Shown: positions 42,064-52,174, counted from the stretch's first letter. The stretch: DNA of 64,000 bases from Anaerocolumna sp. (GCA_029239975.1 JARBTX010000006.1:1-64000), one strand, 5' to 3'. Made by a program: numbers and translations. Notes: generated by a model from the sequence alone, not told the origin.

Positions 42064-42726
42064 TTAATTCTTAAATTCTAAACGTGGTAAAACCCAATTT
42101 ATAATATATAACATTGTATTTGCTTTTGTCATATCTTCACCATAGAATAAATCCTCAAACCAATCATTACTTGGAATGATTATCAAATCACTTCTATTTC
42201 TAATAACTGTACTTGAAGGTGGAATAGGTATATTATTCACAGCCCAAATTGCTTCTATGATCTTCCAAGAATTTGTTGCAGTAATATAATTGATTTTCAA
42301 CATATCATTTACATTTATTGCTGATTCTAATTTTATTTTAGTACTTAGTAACCAATGGTATATTCCCCTTTTAGTAGTACTATCTAACACATAATTATTG
42401 TACTTATTTATGGCTAATGAAATTAACCTTTGTAAATTTCCATACTTATCAAATAAAATCTTACTACCTATATAATGATATACATCCATATCATTTTGAT
42501 TTAATTTCTTTATTGCATTTTCATTTGAAATATAGATAAACTCTACTAAAATATCATCAATATACTCGGATTCAAATTTGTTGTTCTCACCTAATACAAG
42601 CAAATCCAAGTCAGAAAGTAAAGTTGCTGTACCATGTGCAACAGAGCCCATAAGTAATATACCTTCCATTTTATTGTCATTCTTTAACTTATTACATATA
42701 TTCTCTAATATTAAAAGTTGCTTCAT
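42064..42726 (-). CDS. Nucleotidyltransferase-fold protein
   Basis: 220 aa. The nucleotidyltransferase motif is GSVAHGTATLLSDLDLL near residue 27 (G-S-x10-D-x-D), with the third acidic residue in ILVEFIY. The rest is helical, resembling kanamycin/streptomycin-type nucleotidyltransferases or MNT proteins. Substrate unknown. Single gene, ribosome site AGGAG. Confidence 0.7.
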   Translation of the reverse strand: MKQLLILENICNKLKNDNKMEGILLMGSVAHGTATLLSDLDLLVLGENNKFESEYIDDILVEFIYISNENAIKKLNQNDMDVYHYIGSKILFDKYGNLQRLISLAINKYNNYVLDSTTKRGIYHWLLSTKIKLESAINVNDMLKINYITATNSWKIIEAIWAVNNIPIPPSSTVIRNRSDLIIIPSNDWFEDLFYGEDMTKANTMLYIINWVLPRLEFKN

Positions 42727-42887
42727 GGTTTACTCCTATATATCATTTTTCCATATTTACTACTATACTACTTTATCTATATTTTTTAAACAGAAGGTCT
42801 GGAATAATTTAGTATATTGGTGTAATATTTTTTGGTAGTACAATATTTTCTTTTAATTAAATTGATACAAATACAAAAGAAAGCGAA

Positions 42888-43445
42888 GTGGCAGAATTGA
42901 ATATATTTGAATATAAACGAATCATTATTGTTGGTAACAACGGAAGTGGAAAAAGCTTTTTAACCAAAGAATTATCCACTATCACTAGCCTACCACTGGT
43001 TCATCTTGACGTTGAATTTTGGCGTCCTAATTGGGAGAAACCAACGAAAGAAGAATGGATAAAGCAGCAAACTGAACTTATATCAAAGGAAAAATGGATT
43101 ATAGATGGTAATCATTCAGATACGATGGAATTACGGGCTAAATCAGCAGACCTAATACTATTCCTAGATATAAACCGTTTTATCTGTTTGATTAGTGTAC
43201 TAAAAAGACATGGCAAAAAGCGTTCTGATATGCCTGAATATCTTGAAGAAAGATTGGATATGGAGTATCTTAGATTTTTCAAAGGGTTATGGAACTTTCC
43301 TAAAACAAGAAAACCTATTATAATGGATTTACATAAAAAATACCCTGACAAAGCATTTTTCGTTATAAAGAGTAGAAGAAAAATGAATACATTATTAAAT
43401 CAATGGAGAGATAAAAAAGTGCAAAATAGCACTACTACACTTTAA
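42888..43445 (+). CDS. P-loop kinase (topology-modulation/FlaR-like)
   Basis: 185 aa. P-loop IIIVGNNGSGKSFLTKEL near residue 12, then LPLVHLDVEFWRPNW and a DGNHSDTMELRA segment, which are typical of FlaR/adenylate-kinase-like P-loop proteins. The reaction is not established. The start is a GTG with a weak AAAGCGA ribosome site, so the exact N-terminus is less certain. Confidence 0.72.
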   Translation: MAELNIFEYKRIIIVGNNGSGKSFLTKELSTITSLPLVHLDVEFWRPNWEKPTKEEWIKQQTELISKEKWIIDGNHSDTMELRAKSADLILFLDINRFICLISVLKRHGKKRSDMPEYLEERLDMEYLRFFKGLWNFPKTRKPIIMDLHKKYPDKAFFVIKSRRKMNTLLNQWRDKKVQNSTTTL

Positions 43446-43493
43446 TCATATTTTAAAGTTATAATCTGTTAAAAATAATATTGATATTATACA

Positions 43494-43535
43494 AGCTTAA
43501 AGAGAACTTATTAAAAGTTTCTTTAAGCTCATTTT
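43494..43535 (+). terminator. Terminator after the P-loop kinase gene
   Basis: AGCTTAAAGA (43494-43503) pairs with TCTTTAAGCT (43520-43529), inner AACTT/AAGTT extends it, and CATTTTAT follows. Confidence 0.65.
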
Positions 43536-43768
43536 ATAAAAACATTTAAAAGGTAACATCTATAGTTCAATCTATTTTAACTTTTGTATTCACTTAATAA
43601 CTTTTCTTTATTTGGTCTGTTATCATCCAATATATACCGATAATATCCCAATCTCTTTTTATCATCTTATATTTCCTATGCTTCAAGTAATAATATAACT
43701 ACAATAACTATGGTTTACCTTGAAATTAACCAACATCAATCTTATCCCATCAACCAATACACTAAATT

Positions 43769-43942
43769 CAACAAACACAGTCCAGTATTACGTAAGAAAG
43801 CGTTTTCCCTTTGCGGTGACAGCTTATGAGAAATGTACGTTTCGAATGGACAATTTTTCATGTCCATCTCGAAGCGAACAGTTCGATTAAGATGTCTTAG
43901 CAAGGGAAAACGCTCTTACGTAATACTGGACTGCGTTTGTTG
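43769..43942. repeat. 174-bp palindromic element (MITE-like)
   Basis: The outer arms, about 45 nt each, are nearly identical in inverted orientation, starting CAACAAACACAGTCCAG on the left and ending CTGGACTGCGTTTGTTG on the right. They differ by one substitution and two 1-nt gaps. An inner stem ATGGACA/TGTCCAT (43837-43867) closes the centre. Each arm holds TTACGTAA. There is no coding sequence. Confidence 0.75.
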
Positions 43943-43984
43943 TCTCAGCCTATTACTGTCTCAGCCTTATTATTATCTCAGCCT
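43943..43984 (+). repeat. Three short direct repeats TCTCAGCCT
   Basis: Copies at 43943-43951, 43959-43967 and 43976-43984, spaced 16 and 17 bp, directly flanking the palindrome on its right. Confidence 0.6.
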
Positions 43985-44006
43985 AAATTATTGCCATTTA
44001 TAAAAA

Positions 44007-45398
44007 CTAAAGTTCACAATTATTAACCGTACGTGGGAATGGAATAACATCACGAATGTTGCCCATACCAGTAAGGTACATAACGCAACGTTCAAATCCA
44101 AGTCCAAAACCTGCATGTCTAGCAGATCCATATTTTCTTAAATCAAGATAGAAATCATAATCTTCTTGTTTAAGTCCTAGCTCGTCCATTCTAGCAACAA
44201 GTCTTTCATAATTATCTTCTCTTTGGCTACCACCAATGATTTCACCAATACCAGGAACTAAAAGGTCCATAGCTGCAACGGTTTTATTATCATCATTTAA
44301 CTTCATGTAGAATGCTTTAATATCTTTTGGATAATCTGTTACGAATACTGGTTTCTTGAAAATTTCTTCTGTTAAATATCTTTCATGTTCTGTTTGTAAA
44401 TCACAGCCCCAGCTTACCTTATAATCAAAATTATCATTATTCTTCTCCAATAAACTGATTGCTTCTGTATAGGTAACATGTCCAAAGTCAGAATTCATTA
44501 CATTATCTAATCGTTCAAGTAAGCCCTTATCAACAAATTGATTAAAGAAGTTCATTTCTTCTGGTGCATTTTCAAGAACATAACGGATAACATATTTAAT
44601 CATGCCTTCTGCAAGCATCATATCATCTTTTAAATCTGCAAATGCAATCTCAGGTTCAATCATCCAAAACTCTGCAGCATGACGAGTGGTATTGGAATTC
44701 TCTGCTCTAAAAGTTGGTCCAAAGGTATATATGTTACGGAATGCCATAGCATAAGTTTCACCATTTAACTGACCACTTACAGTAAGGTTTGTTTCTTTAC
44801 CAAAGAAGTCCTCCGTAAAATCTACCTTACCTTCTTTTGTCATAGGAAGCTTTTCCATGTCTAGAGTAGTAACTCGAAACATCTCTCCAGCACCTTCTGC
44901 ATCACTACCAGTAATTAATGGAGTGTGTACATATATGAAATCTCTATCTTGAAAATACTTATGAATTGCATATGCAATTAAGGAACGCACACGAAATACC
45001 GCTTGGAATGTGTTAGTTCTTGGTCTTAAATGAGAAATTGTTCTTAAGAATTCTAAACTATGTCTCTTTTTCTGAAGTGGATATTCTGCTGTTGATGTAC
45101 CTTCTATTTCAATACTCTTTGCTTGAATTTCAAAAGGTTGTTGTGCATTTGGTGTCGCAACCAATTCACCATGAATCACTAGTGCTGATCCTACATTTAA
45201 TTTTGATATTTCAGCAAAATTGCTTAAAGTGTCGTTATATACGATTTGTAATGTTTCAAAAAATGTTCCGTCATGTAGAACAACGAAGCCAAACGTTTTA
45301 GAATCACGAATACTTCTAACCCAGCCTCCAACTGTAATTTCTGTACCAATAAACTTATCCTTGTCTCTGTACAATTCACGAATTGTAATAAGTTCCAT
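44007..45398 (-). CDS. asnS: Asparaginyl-tRNA synthetase
   Basis: 463 aa. N-terminal OB-fold anticodon domain ([17 protein letters not shown]) and class II catalytic core with motif 2 [21 protein letters not shown] and motif 3 [13 protein letters not shown]. It charges tRNA-Asn. Ends in [10 protein letters not shown], the typical AsnRS ending. The ribosome site AAGGAG is good; single gene. Confidence 0.93.
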   Translation of the reverse strand: MELITIRELYRDKDKFIGTEITVGGWVRSIRDSKTFGFVVLHDGTFFETLQIVYNDTLSNFAEISKLNVGSALVIHGELVATPNAQQPFEIQAKSIEIEGTSTAEYPLQKKRHSLEFLRTISHLRPRTNTFQAVFRVRSLIAYAIHKYFQDRDFIYVHTPLITGSDAEGAGEMFRVTTLDMEKLPMTKEGKVDFTEDFFGKETNLTVSGQLNGETYAMAFRNIYTFGPTFRAENSNTTRHAAEFWMIEPEIAFADLKDDMMLAEGMIKYVIRYVLENAPEEMNFFNQFVDKGLLERLDNVMNSDFGHVTYTEAISLLEKNNDNFDYKVSWGCDLQTEHERYLTEEIFKKPVFVTDYPKDIKAFYMKLNDDNKTVAAMDLLVPGIGEIIGGSQREDNYERLVARMDELGLKQEDYDFYLDLRKYGSARHAGFGLGFERCVMYLTGMGNIRDVIPFPRTVNNCEL

Positions 45399-45496
45399 TT
45401 ATTTTACTCCTTTGCCTAATTTTATATCTTTTTCCTATTATATCATATCATAGTATGAATACAACTGAAAACTTTTAAACCAAAGGCAAATATTCT

Positions 45497-45525
45497 TTGA
45501 CAGTCATATACATAAGTGATAGAAT
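45497..45525 (+). promoter_or_regulatory. Promoter of the first hydrogenase operon
   Basis: TTGACA (45497-45502), 17-bp spacer, TAGAAT (45520-45525). Confidence 0.65.
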
Positions 45526-45573
45526 AAATTCAACATTGTTAAAATTAAAACAATCTTTTTGGGAGGCAAGATT

Positions 45574-45816
45574 ATGGTAATTACGATATGTATTGGTAGT
45601 TCCTGTCATTTAAAAGGTTCTAGAGAAATTGTACAATCTTTGGAACGTCTAATTTCATTACATAAAGTGGAAGATAAAGTAGAATTAAATGGATCGTTTT
45701 GTATAGGACAATGTGTCAAAGGTGTCTGTGTTAAGATAAATGAAGACTTATTTTCATTAACACCTAGTGATACAGAAGAATTCTTTCAAAACGAAGTCCT
45801 TAGGAGGCTGGCATAA
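45574..45816 (+). CDS. Thioredoxin-like [2Fe-2S] ferredoxin (NuoE C-terminal-like)
   Basis: 80 aa. Four cysteines in the NuoE-type pattern: CIGSSC near residue 5 and CIGQC near 44, with another Cys in GVCVKI. It binds a [2Fe-2S] cluster and would pass electrons to the sensory hydrogenase encoded immediately next. The start used follows GGGAGG; an in-frame TTG at 45559 is part of the region before it. First gene of the operon. Confidence 0.8.
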   Translation: MVITICIGSSCHLKGSREIVQSLERLISLHKVEDKVELNGSFCIGQCVKGVCVKINEDLFSLTPSDTEEFFQNEVLRRLA

Positions 45817-47544
45817 ATGAATGTAATCGGCTTTAAGGAGGCAAAGTGCAAAAATTGTTATAAGTGTGTGCGAATCTGCAACGTAAAAGCCATTACGGTA
45901 AAAAATGAGCAGGCACAGATCATGAATGATAAATGTATTCTATGTGGTGGTTGTTTAGAAGCCTGTCCGCAAAATGCCAAGACTTTTATTAGTGACCTAG
46001 ATAAAGTAAAAGGTTATCTAAGAGATGGACATAAAACTGTCATCTCTATTGCTCCTTCTTATCTTGGAATATTAAAATTTAAAACTCCTGGTCAAGTAAT
46101 CACTGCTTTATTAAAACTTGGTTTCTATGAAGTAAAGGAAACCGCAGAAGGTGCTGCATTTGTTACAGATGAATACGATAAGTTATTGACAGCTGGAAAA
46201 ATGGAGAATATAATAACCACTTGTTGTCCAAGCGTAAATGATTTAATTGAAATATATTACCCTTCACTTACAAAATATATGGCTCCTGTGGTATCCCCTA
46301 TGATTGCCCATGGACAACTTATTCGTAAGGAATTAGGAGATGATGTAAAAATTGTATTCCTAGGGCCATGTATTGCAAAAAAGAGAGAAGCGGAAAGTGA
46401 TCCAAGAACAAGTGGTATAATAGATGCCGTTCTTAATTTTGCAGAAGTAGAACAATGGCTTCTTGATGAAAATATTAATATATTAGAACAAGATGATACA
46501 ATGCCACAAAATCAAGATCCAAAAGTCAACCGCTTATATCCTATTAGCAGTGGCGTATTATCTTCTGTAGTTGCAACAAGAAAATGTTCAGATAATTATC
46601 GCAAGTTTTATGTCCATGGAATGGAAAATTGTATTGAATTGTTTAAAAGTATGGAAAAAAATGAAGTATCTGGCTGTTTTATTGAAGCTGACCTTTGCAA
46701 TGGCGGATGTATTAAGGGACCTATGGTGGAACGTGATTCAATATCAAGATTTAAAGTTAAATTAGATATGGAAGAAACGATTCCGAAAGAACCTTTAGAA
46801 GACCCTTTCTTTTTTGAAAGAGCACAGGACATTTCCTTTCATAAAGCTTTCTTTGATCGCTCCCCGAAAGAGCCCCTTCCAACCTTATCCCAAATAAATC
46901 ATATCCTTAGGAAGATTGGTAAAACCAAACCAGAAGACGAACTAAATTGTGGTGCTTGTGGTTATTCAAGTTGTCGTGAAAAAGCAATCGCTGTATACCA
47001 AGGAAAAGCAGAACTAACGATGTGTATTCCTTATATGCATGAGAAAGCACAAAGTATGGCAAATGTTGTACTAGAAACGACTCCAAATATAATAATTTTA
47101 GTCGACTCCGACATGAAAATTGTTGAGTTTAGTGGAGCTGCTGAAATATATTTTCATATACCTAGATTAAAAGCAAAGGAAATGTATTTATATGAACTAA
47201 TTGATCATTCAGATTTTGAAGAAGTATTAATCACGCACAAAGCCATAATGGGTAAAAAAGTGGAATACACAGATCGTGGTTTAGTTACCCTTCAAAATAT
47301 TGTATACGTTCATGAACAAAATGCAGTTCTAGGGATATTCCAAGATATTACCAAAGAAGAAGAACAAAACAAGCAAGCATATAAAATAAAAGTGGATACC
47401 ATAGAGATGGCTCAAAAGGTTATTGACAAACAAATGCTTGTAGCTCAACAAATTGCTGGTTTACTCGGTGAAACTACTGCAGAAACCAAAGTTACTCTTA
47501 CGAAATTACGTGATACAATTCTTTATGATGGTGATGAAACATGA
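45817..47544 (+). CDS. Sensory-type [FeFe] hydrogenase with PAS domain (HydS-like)
   Basis: 575 aa. Order: two [4Fe-4S] motifs (CKNCYKCVRIC, CILCGGCLEACP), H-cluster domain with TTCCPSVND, GPCIAKKREAE and ADLCNGGCIKGP, a further Fe-S motif CGACGYSSC (about 387-395), and a PAS domain (about 425-520) with a helical tail. Group C [FeFe] hydrogenases have this build and sense H2 or redox. The next gene, overlapping by 4 bp, is a SpoIIE-type phosphatase, the hallmark of the phosphatase-linked subgroup. Catalytic H2 turnover is probably low. Confidence 0.83.
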   Translation: MNVIGFKEAKCKNCYKCVRICNVKAITVKNEQAQIMNDKCILCGGCLEACPQNAKTFISDLDKVKGYLRDGHKTVISIAPSYLGILKFKTPGQVITALLKLGFYEVKETAEGAAFVTDEYDKLLTAGKMENIITTCCPSVNDLIEIYYPSLTKYMAPVVSPMIAHGQLIRKELGDDVKIVFLGPCIAKKREAESDPRTSGIIDAVLNFAEVEQWLLDENINILEQDDTMPQNQDPKVNRLYPISSGVLSSVVATRKCSDNYRKFYVHGMENCIELFKSMEKNEVSGCFIEADLCNGGCIKGPMVERDSISRFKVKLDMEETIPKEPLEDPFFFERAQDISFHKAFFDRSPKEPLPTLSQINHILRKIGKTKPEDELNCGACGYSSCREKAIAVYQGKAELTMCIPYMHEKAQSMANVVLETTPNIIILVDSDMKIVEFSGAAEIYFHIPRLKAKEMYLYELIDHSDFEEVLITHKAIMGKKVEYTDRGLVTLQNIVYVHEQNAVLGIFQDITKEEEQNKQAYKIKVDTIEMAQKVIDKQMLVAQQIAGLLGETTAETKVTLTKLRDTILYDGDET

Positions 47545-48713
47545 GTGTAAGCATTGACGTATCTTATAAAAGCTTGAATAAATTTAATGAAGAACTATGT
47601 GGTGACAAAGTTGAAATCTTAAAGACAGACGAATCTAGTATCGTTATTTTAGCAGATGGAATGGGAAGTGGTGTAAAAGCAAATATTTTAGCAACCCTTA
47701 CTTCTAAAATTCTAGGAACCATGTTTTTAAATGGTGCTGGTATCGATGATTGTGTCGAAACCATTGCGAAAACCCTTCCAGTCTGTCAGGTAAGACAAGT
47801 TGCATATTCTACCTTTAGTATATTACAGATTTTTCATACTGGAGATGCCTATCTAGTAGAATTTGATAATCCAAGCTGTGTGTTTATTAGAGATGGTAAG
47901 TTATTAGACATTCCTTTTCATGAGCGTACTCTTGAGAATAAAACCATACGAGAGTATCGCTTTAAAGTTCAGTTAAATGACTGCTTCATTCTAATGAGTG
48001 ATGGAGTAATCCATGCTGGAGTAGGAAAAATCTTAAACTTTGGATGGACCTGGAATAGTATGGCTGAATATGCCATAACTGCAACCAAAGAAACTCTCTC
48101 TGCCTCTAGGCTTGCCACTGTTCTAACAAAGGCTTGCAATGATTTATACATGCAAATACCTGGTGATGATACTACCGTGGCCGTAGTTAGAATAATCAAT
48201 AGAAAAGAAATTAATTTATTTACAGGCCCGCCTTTAAGCAAAGAAAATGATTCAAAGTTGATCAAAGAATTCATGAATGGTAATACAAAAAAAGTTATCT
48301 GTGGAGGCACTAGTGCAAATATTGCATCAAGGCTTTTAAATCGTCCACTTAAAACATCACTAAATTATACTGACCCAGCTCTTCCACCAGTTGCACACAT
48401 GGATGGAATGGATTTAGTTACAGAAGGTGTATTAACCTTATCAAGAACATTAACCTTACTAAAACAATATGTAGATGATGAAATTGATGAAAACTTTTTT
48501 TATGAATTAGACCAAGATAACGGTGGATCTAAAATTGCAAAACTACTTATTGAAGACTGTACTAAATTAAATATGTTTGTAGGAAAAGCAATTAATGAAG
48601 CCCATCAAAATCCTTCATTACCATTTGATTTAAGTATTCGTATGCATCTTGTAGAGCAGATTAAAAACACTGTAGCTAAAATGGGAAAAGAAGTTACCAT
48701 AACATATTATTAA
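47541..48713 (+). CDS. SpoIIE/PP2C-type serine phosphatase linked to HydS
   Basis: 390 aa. PP2C metal-binding motifs: LADGMGSGVKANILA near residue 35, LMSDGVIHAGVG near 150, and GDDTTVAVVRI near 213. A C-terminal region of about 165 residues (TKKVICGGTSANIASRLL) has no named domain that I recognise. It overlaps the sensory hydrogenase by 4 bp, so it is the output module. Its substrate, perhaps an anti-anti-sigma protein or Ser-phosphorylated regulator, is not in the window. Confidence 0.82.
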   Translation: MSVSIDVSYKSLNKFNEELCGDKVEILKTDESSIVILADGMGSGVKANILATLTSKILGTMFLNGAGIDDCVETIAKTLPVCQVRQVAYSTFSILQIFHTGDAYLVEFDNPSCVFIRDGKLLDIPFHERTLENKTIREYRFKVQLNDCFILMSDGVIHAGVGKILNFGWTWNSMAEYAITATKETLSASRLATVLTKACNDLYMQIPGDDTTVAVVRIINRKEINLFTGPPLSKENDSKLIKEFMNGNTKKVICGGTSANIASRLLNRPLKTSLNYTDPALPPVAHMDGMDLVTEGVLTLSRTLTLLKQYVDDEIDENFFYELDQDNGGSKIAKLLIEDCTKLNMFVGKAINEAHQNPSLPFDLSIRMHLVEQIKNTVAKMGKEVTITYY

Positions 48714-48815
48714 TATGGAGATTTTATTTTTTAAACATAACATCAAAAATAAGTCACTATTCTAGAAAACAGTTCAATCTCATATATAAGTGGCTTGTAA
48801 GAAATGAGGAAAGAC

Positions 48816-50273
48816 ATGCTAGGAATAGATACCAATATAGATAGTATAAAGCAAGAAGTTCTTTATGAAGTAGCAAAACTTGCATTTGCAAAGGAATTAG
48901 AAGAAAAAAAAGATGTACTTCCTTTTGAGTTAATTCCTGGTCCGCAAGCTAATTTCCGTTGTTGCATCTATAAAGAAAGAGAAATCATCAGACAAAGAAT
49001 TCGTTTAGCAGAGGGCAAATCTCCTTCTGCCAATCTTGATAAAAAAAATATCGTTCAAGTTATTAATTCTGCCTGTGAAGGATGTCCAATCACACGTTTT
49101 GTTGTTACAGATAATTGCCAGAAGTGTGTAGGCAAGCGATGTCAGGCTGCATGTAATTTTAATGCAATAACTATGTTAAGAGACCGAGCTTATATTGACT
49201 CAAACCAATGTAAAGAATGCGGAAAGTGTTCTGTAGCCTGTCCATATAATGCAATAGCAGATCTAATGCGCCCCTGCAAGAAAAGTTGTCCTGTGGATGC
49301 AATAACAATGGATGAGAATAATATCGTAGTCATTAACGAAGAGAAATGTATTGATTGCGGTGCTTGTATTAAAAATTGCCCATTTGGTGCAATCTCTGAT
49401 CGTTCCTTTATGGTAGATGTAATTGAAATCATGCAGCAACCAGAAATTCCTGTATATGCTATGTTAGCTCCTGCCTGGGAAGGTCAATTTGGTGCTAATA
49501 TCACAGCTTTTGATATGACAGAAGCATTAAAAGAATTAGGCTTTGATGGTATGTATGAAGTTGCTCTTGGAGCAGACTTTGTTGCAGCTAGTGAGTCAGA
49601 AGAATGGGCCAATGCTTACAAGGAAGGTAAAAAGATGACAACTTCCTGCTGCCCTGCCTTTGTGAAAATGATTAAAAAACATTTCCCACAATTAGAAACT
49701 AATATGTCTACCACAATTTCTCCTATGACTGCGACTGCTAGATTAATTAAAACTCTACACCCTAATGCTATCTGTGTATTTATTGGACCATGTATCGCAA
49801 AAAAAGGTGAAGTCTTAGACACAGTTGCATTAAATGGTGCTGATTATGCCTTAACTTTTGATGAGTTATATGCAATGTTCCGTGCAAAAAATGTTGAACC
49901 TATATCACACGAAGAAACACTTCAACAAGGTAGCATCTATGGTAAGAAATTCTGTATATCCGGCGGTGTTACAGCATCTGTATTACAATCTTTGAAAGAA
50001 AAGAATGAGAATACTACTATTACGGTAAAAGCTTGTGATGGCGCTTCTGAATGTAAAAAAGCATTAATGCTTATGAAAGTAAATAAATTACCTGAAGATT
50101 TCATAGAAGGTATGGCCTGTGTAGGCGGATGTTCCAATGGACCAGGAAGTATATTAACAGGTAGAGTTGCAAATGTAAATCGAGATAAACTGTTTGCAAA
50201 AGCAGATAATCGTGAGATTCATGAGAATTTAAAAGATTATGAGAATCTAGTCTTCTCTATGCATAGAAAATAA
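48816..50273 (+). CDS. [FeFe] hydrogenase, ferredoxin-type (group B-like)
   Basis: 485 aa. Several [4Fe-4S] motifs (CEGCP, CQKCVGKRC, CKECGKCSVACP, CIDCGACIKNCP), then an H-cluster domain with TTSCCPAFVKM, IGPCIAKKGE and EGMACVGGCSNGPG. All H-cluster cysteines and the proton-relay second Cys of TSCCP are present, so it may be catalytic. The GPC motif in place of MPC marks the group B lineage of clostridia. The chosen ATG follows GAGGA; an earlier ATG at 48804 overlaps it. About 100 bp separates it from the phosphatase gene. Confidence 0.86.
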   Translation: MLGIDTNIDSIKQEVLYEVAKLAFAKELEEKKDVLPFELIPGPQANFRCCIYKEREIIRQRIRLAEGKSPSANLDKKNIVQVINSACEGCPITRFVVTDNCQKCVGKRCQAACNFNAITMLRDRAYIDSNQCKECGKCSVACPYNAIADLMRPCKKSCPVDAITMDENNIVVINEEKCIDCGACIKNCPFGAISDRSFMVDVIEIMQQPEIPVYAMLAPAWEGQFGANITAFDMTEALKELGFDGMYEVALGADFVAASESEEWANAYKEGKKMTTSCCPAFVKMIKKHFPQLETNMSTTISPMTATARLIKTLHPNAICVFIGPCIAKKGEVLDTVALNGADYALTFDELYAMFRAKNVEPISHEETLQQGSIYGKKFCISGGVTASVLQSLKEKNENTTITVKACDGASECKKALMLMKVNKLPEDFIEGMACVGGCSNGPGSILTGRVANVNRDKLFAKADNREIHENLKDYENLVFSMHRK

Positions 50274-50284
50274 TACTGCTAAAT

Positions 50285-50335
50285 AAGCTTTTACACCGCG
50301 GATAATTAATTTACTAGGGTGTAAAAGCTTATTTT
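50285..50335 (+). terminator. Terminator of the first hydrogenase operon
   Basis: AAGCTTTTACACC (50285-50297) pairs with GGTGTAAAAGCTT (50318-50330); followed by ATTTTA. Confidence 0.75.
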
Positions 50336-50514
50336 AAATATACTACATCATTACTCTTTTTTTCTTATATAATTCTAATACATAATTCGACTTACTATCA
50401 AAATTAAATTAGAATACCCAAGATATTTAAAATCGAAACAAGTTTTTATTCGTAATTGATAATGGATGCGAACTTAATTGATACCGTTGGTATTAAAATT
50501 GATTAAACATTTTC

Positions 50515-50901
50515 CTATTTAAAATTGACTATAAACTCTTCCAATATTTTTATATCTTTTATGTCCTTATCCCGACCTAACTCTTTTTTTACTTTAATGA
50601 TTGATTCCGGAGATAAAACTGGAAATGAATCTATGAATCGAATGCTTCCACTTCCCCAATTCTCGAATATCTCAACATCCGGTTCTATTAATATTCTTTT
50701 TGTAAAATCCGGTAGTATGGTTGCTTTTACACCATTTGATTCTAGTTGGCTGATAAGTTCACCATCACACCCTAGATCAATATCACTTGTAAATTCTTTT
50801 AATCCATACATGACCATAGCAGCACCGGTAGTTATCCAATACAAGTCTTTGTTAAAATTTAATTCATTTAGACGGTTGATAATGTCTTCTTTTCTATACA
50901 T
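50515..50901 (-). CDS. Nucleotidyltransferase-like protein
   Basis: 128 aa. GAAMVMYGLKEFTSDIDLGC near residue 26 is the nucleotidyltransferase motif (G-x-A-x-x-x-Y-G, then D-x-D), as in AbiEii/DUF6036-type proteins. Short for the class, perhaps a stand-alone domain. No toxin partner is adjacent. It lies at the end of the PHP-DRTGG operon, but its own ribosome site (AGGAG) and a gap of 55 bp allow independence. Confidence 0.6.
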   Translation of the reverse strand: MYRKEDIINRLNELNFNKDLYWITTGAAMVMYGLKEFTSDIDLGCDGELISQLESNGVKATILPDFTKRILIEPDVEIFENWGSGSIRFIDSFPVLSPESIIKVKKELGRDKDIKDIKILEEFIVNFK

Positions 50902-50956
50902 AAATTCTCCTATTATTATCTTCTGTGAAAAACTAGCAAGTATTTTATAATTAAGA

Positions 50957-51691
50957 CTAAGATAACTGGTTTAGGCTTATTGTCTCTAAAGCCCTTAGTA
51001 TATCCTTAATTTCCTTCGTTTCTGTGTATAAAAAATGAATCGGTTCATTAATATGTTCCAGATAATGAGCATCGGAATTGCTAATAATATTACACTTATT
51101 GAAATACGGATTAGTCTCTTTTAAATTTGATAAATTCTTTAAATCTTTTAATTCTGCACATGTAAATTTCGAATCTGGTGGAACAAAGCCAAGATTTGAA
51201 AGTAAACTATTTGAATTCTTATCGATATGTGCAGGAATCATAATTCCATTATAGTCATGAACCAAATCATAAACTTGATCAAACGATATCGTGGTTGCAT
51301 TGATTAAAAGAATTGGTTCATTTCCTATCACTTCATCATTTTCATTATATATTTGCTGTTTGCCAAAGATGCTTTCTTTGTTATTAAAAGGTATTAAGTT
51401 TTGATAAACATATTCATCAAAATTCAGTACATCTTCTAATGTTTCGAATAAACATACCACATGTACTTCTTCCATGGTACATAGTTCCATACCAGGGATT
51501 GCGATGATTCCCATACTTTTTGCTAGTTTCATAAATGCAGGACAATTCTTTGCTGAATTATGATCTGTTAAAGCAATTACATCAAGTTCTTTTAAAATGG
51601 CCATGTTAACTATATTACCGGGGGTCATGTCATCATCGCCACAAGGAGACAAACACGAATGAAGGTGTAAATCATAGGATAGTTTCATCAT
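50957..51691 (-). CDS. PHP-domain phosphoesterase
   Basis: 244 aa. PHP metal ligands: DLHLHSCLSPCGDDD, ALTDHNSAKNC, GMELCTMEEVHVVC, and late DAHYLEHI. This is the YciV/RnaAM-type trio of His/Asp motifs; function may be 5'-3' exonuclease or 3',5'-nucleotidase. It overlaps the DRTGG gene by 20 bp. Such PHP genes commonly sit in the hydrogenase accessory operon of clostridia, where their role is unknown. Confidence 0.78.
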   Translation of the reverse strand: MMKLSYDLHLHSCLSPCGDDDMTPGNIVNMAILKELDVIALTDHNSAKNCPAFMKLAKSMGIIAIPGMELCTMEEVHVVCLFETLEDVLNFDEYVYQNLIPFNNKESIFGKQQIYNENDEVIGNEPILLINATTISFDQVYDLVHDYNGIMIPAHIDKNSNSLLSNLGFVPPDSKFTCAELKDLKNLSNLKETNPYFNKCNIISNSDAHYLEHINEPIHFLYTETKEIKDILRALETISLNQLS

Positions 51692-52019
51692 TTATTAATT
51701 TATGTACTTTATAAGCCGCATCAAAAATAGATAATTCCGTACACAATACAGTAATATTTTCTACCTTAGCTTTTTCTAATGCCACTGAATCAAGCATCAC
51801 CCCGTGAGCTAAGATAATACAGGAGATATCAGTAAGTGTTGCAACTGCCAGTGTATTAATGTTACCCATTACAGTAATCCATGCTGCTCCCGCCGTAGCT
51901 TTACTCATAGCAAAACTTAATAAATCACAGCAAAATGGTTTCGTTATGTCTTGATCTAAGTTGTCACCAATTGTAACAACCTGAAATATATTTTTATCAA
52001 TTAACTCTTGTACCTTCAT
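51672..52019 (-). CDS. DRTGG-domain protein (second copy)
   Basis: 115 aa. The GDNLDQDIT segment and MSKATAGAAWITVMGNINTLAVA fold pattern match DRTGG domains, seen also in phosphotransacetylase regulators. Probably a ligand-sensing module. It lies between the degenerate hydrogenase and the PHP gene. A second DRTGG protein is encoded upstream in the same operon. The ribosome site is weak. Confidence 0.7.
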   Translation of the reverse strand: MKVQELIDKNIFQVVTIGDNLDQDITKPFCCDLLSFAMSKATAGAAWITVMGNINTLAVATLTDISCIILAHGVMLDSVALEKAKVENITVLCTELSIFDAAYKVHKLINDETIL

Positions 52020-52174
52020 TTACTTTACCAATCATATCGTAAATATTAACGATAAGCCACTGTTTAAGTGGAAAGATTAATTTTGTGGCATCCTTTCAAA
52101 TTTATTTCTTTCACACTAAATTTAAAATATATGGTCAATTAAAATAATAATTAAAGCATTCACCAAATTAAAAT

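Noticed and set aside
42064-42726. Toxin-antitoxin (MNT/HEPN) system.
   Set aside because: No HEPN-type partner lies next to the nucleotidyltransferase gene on either side.
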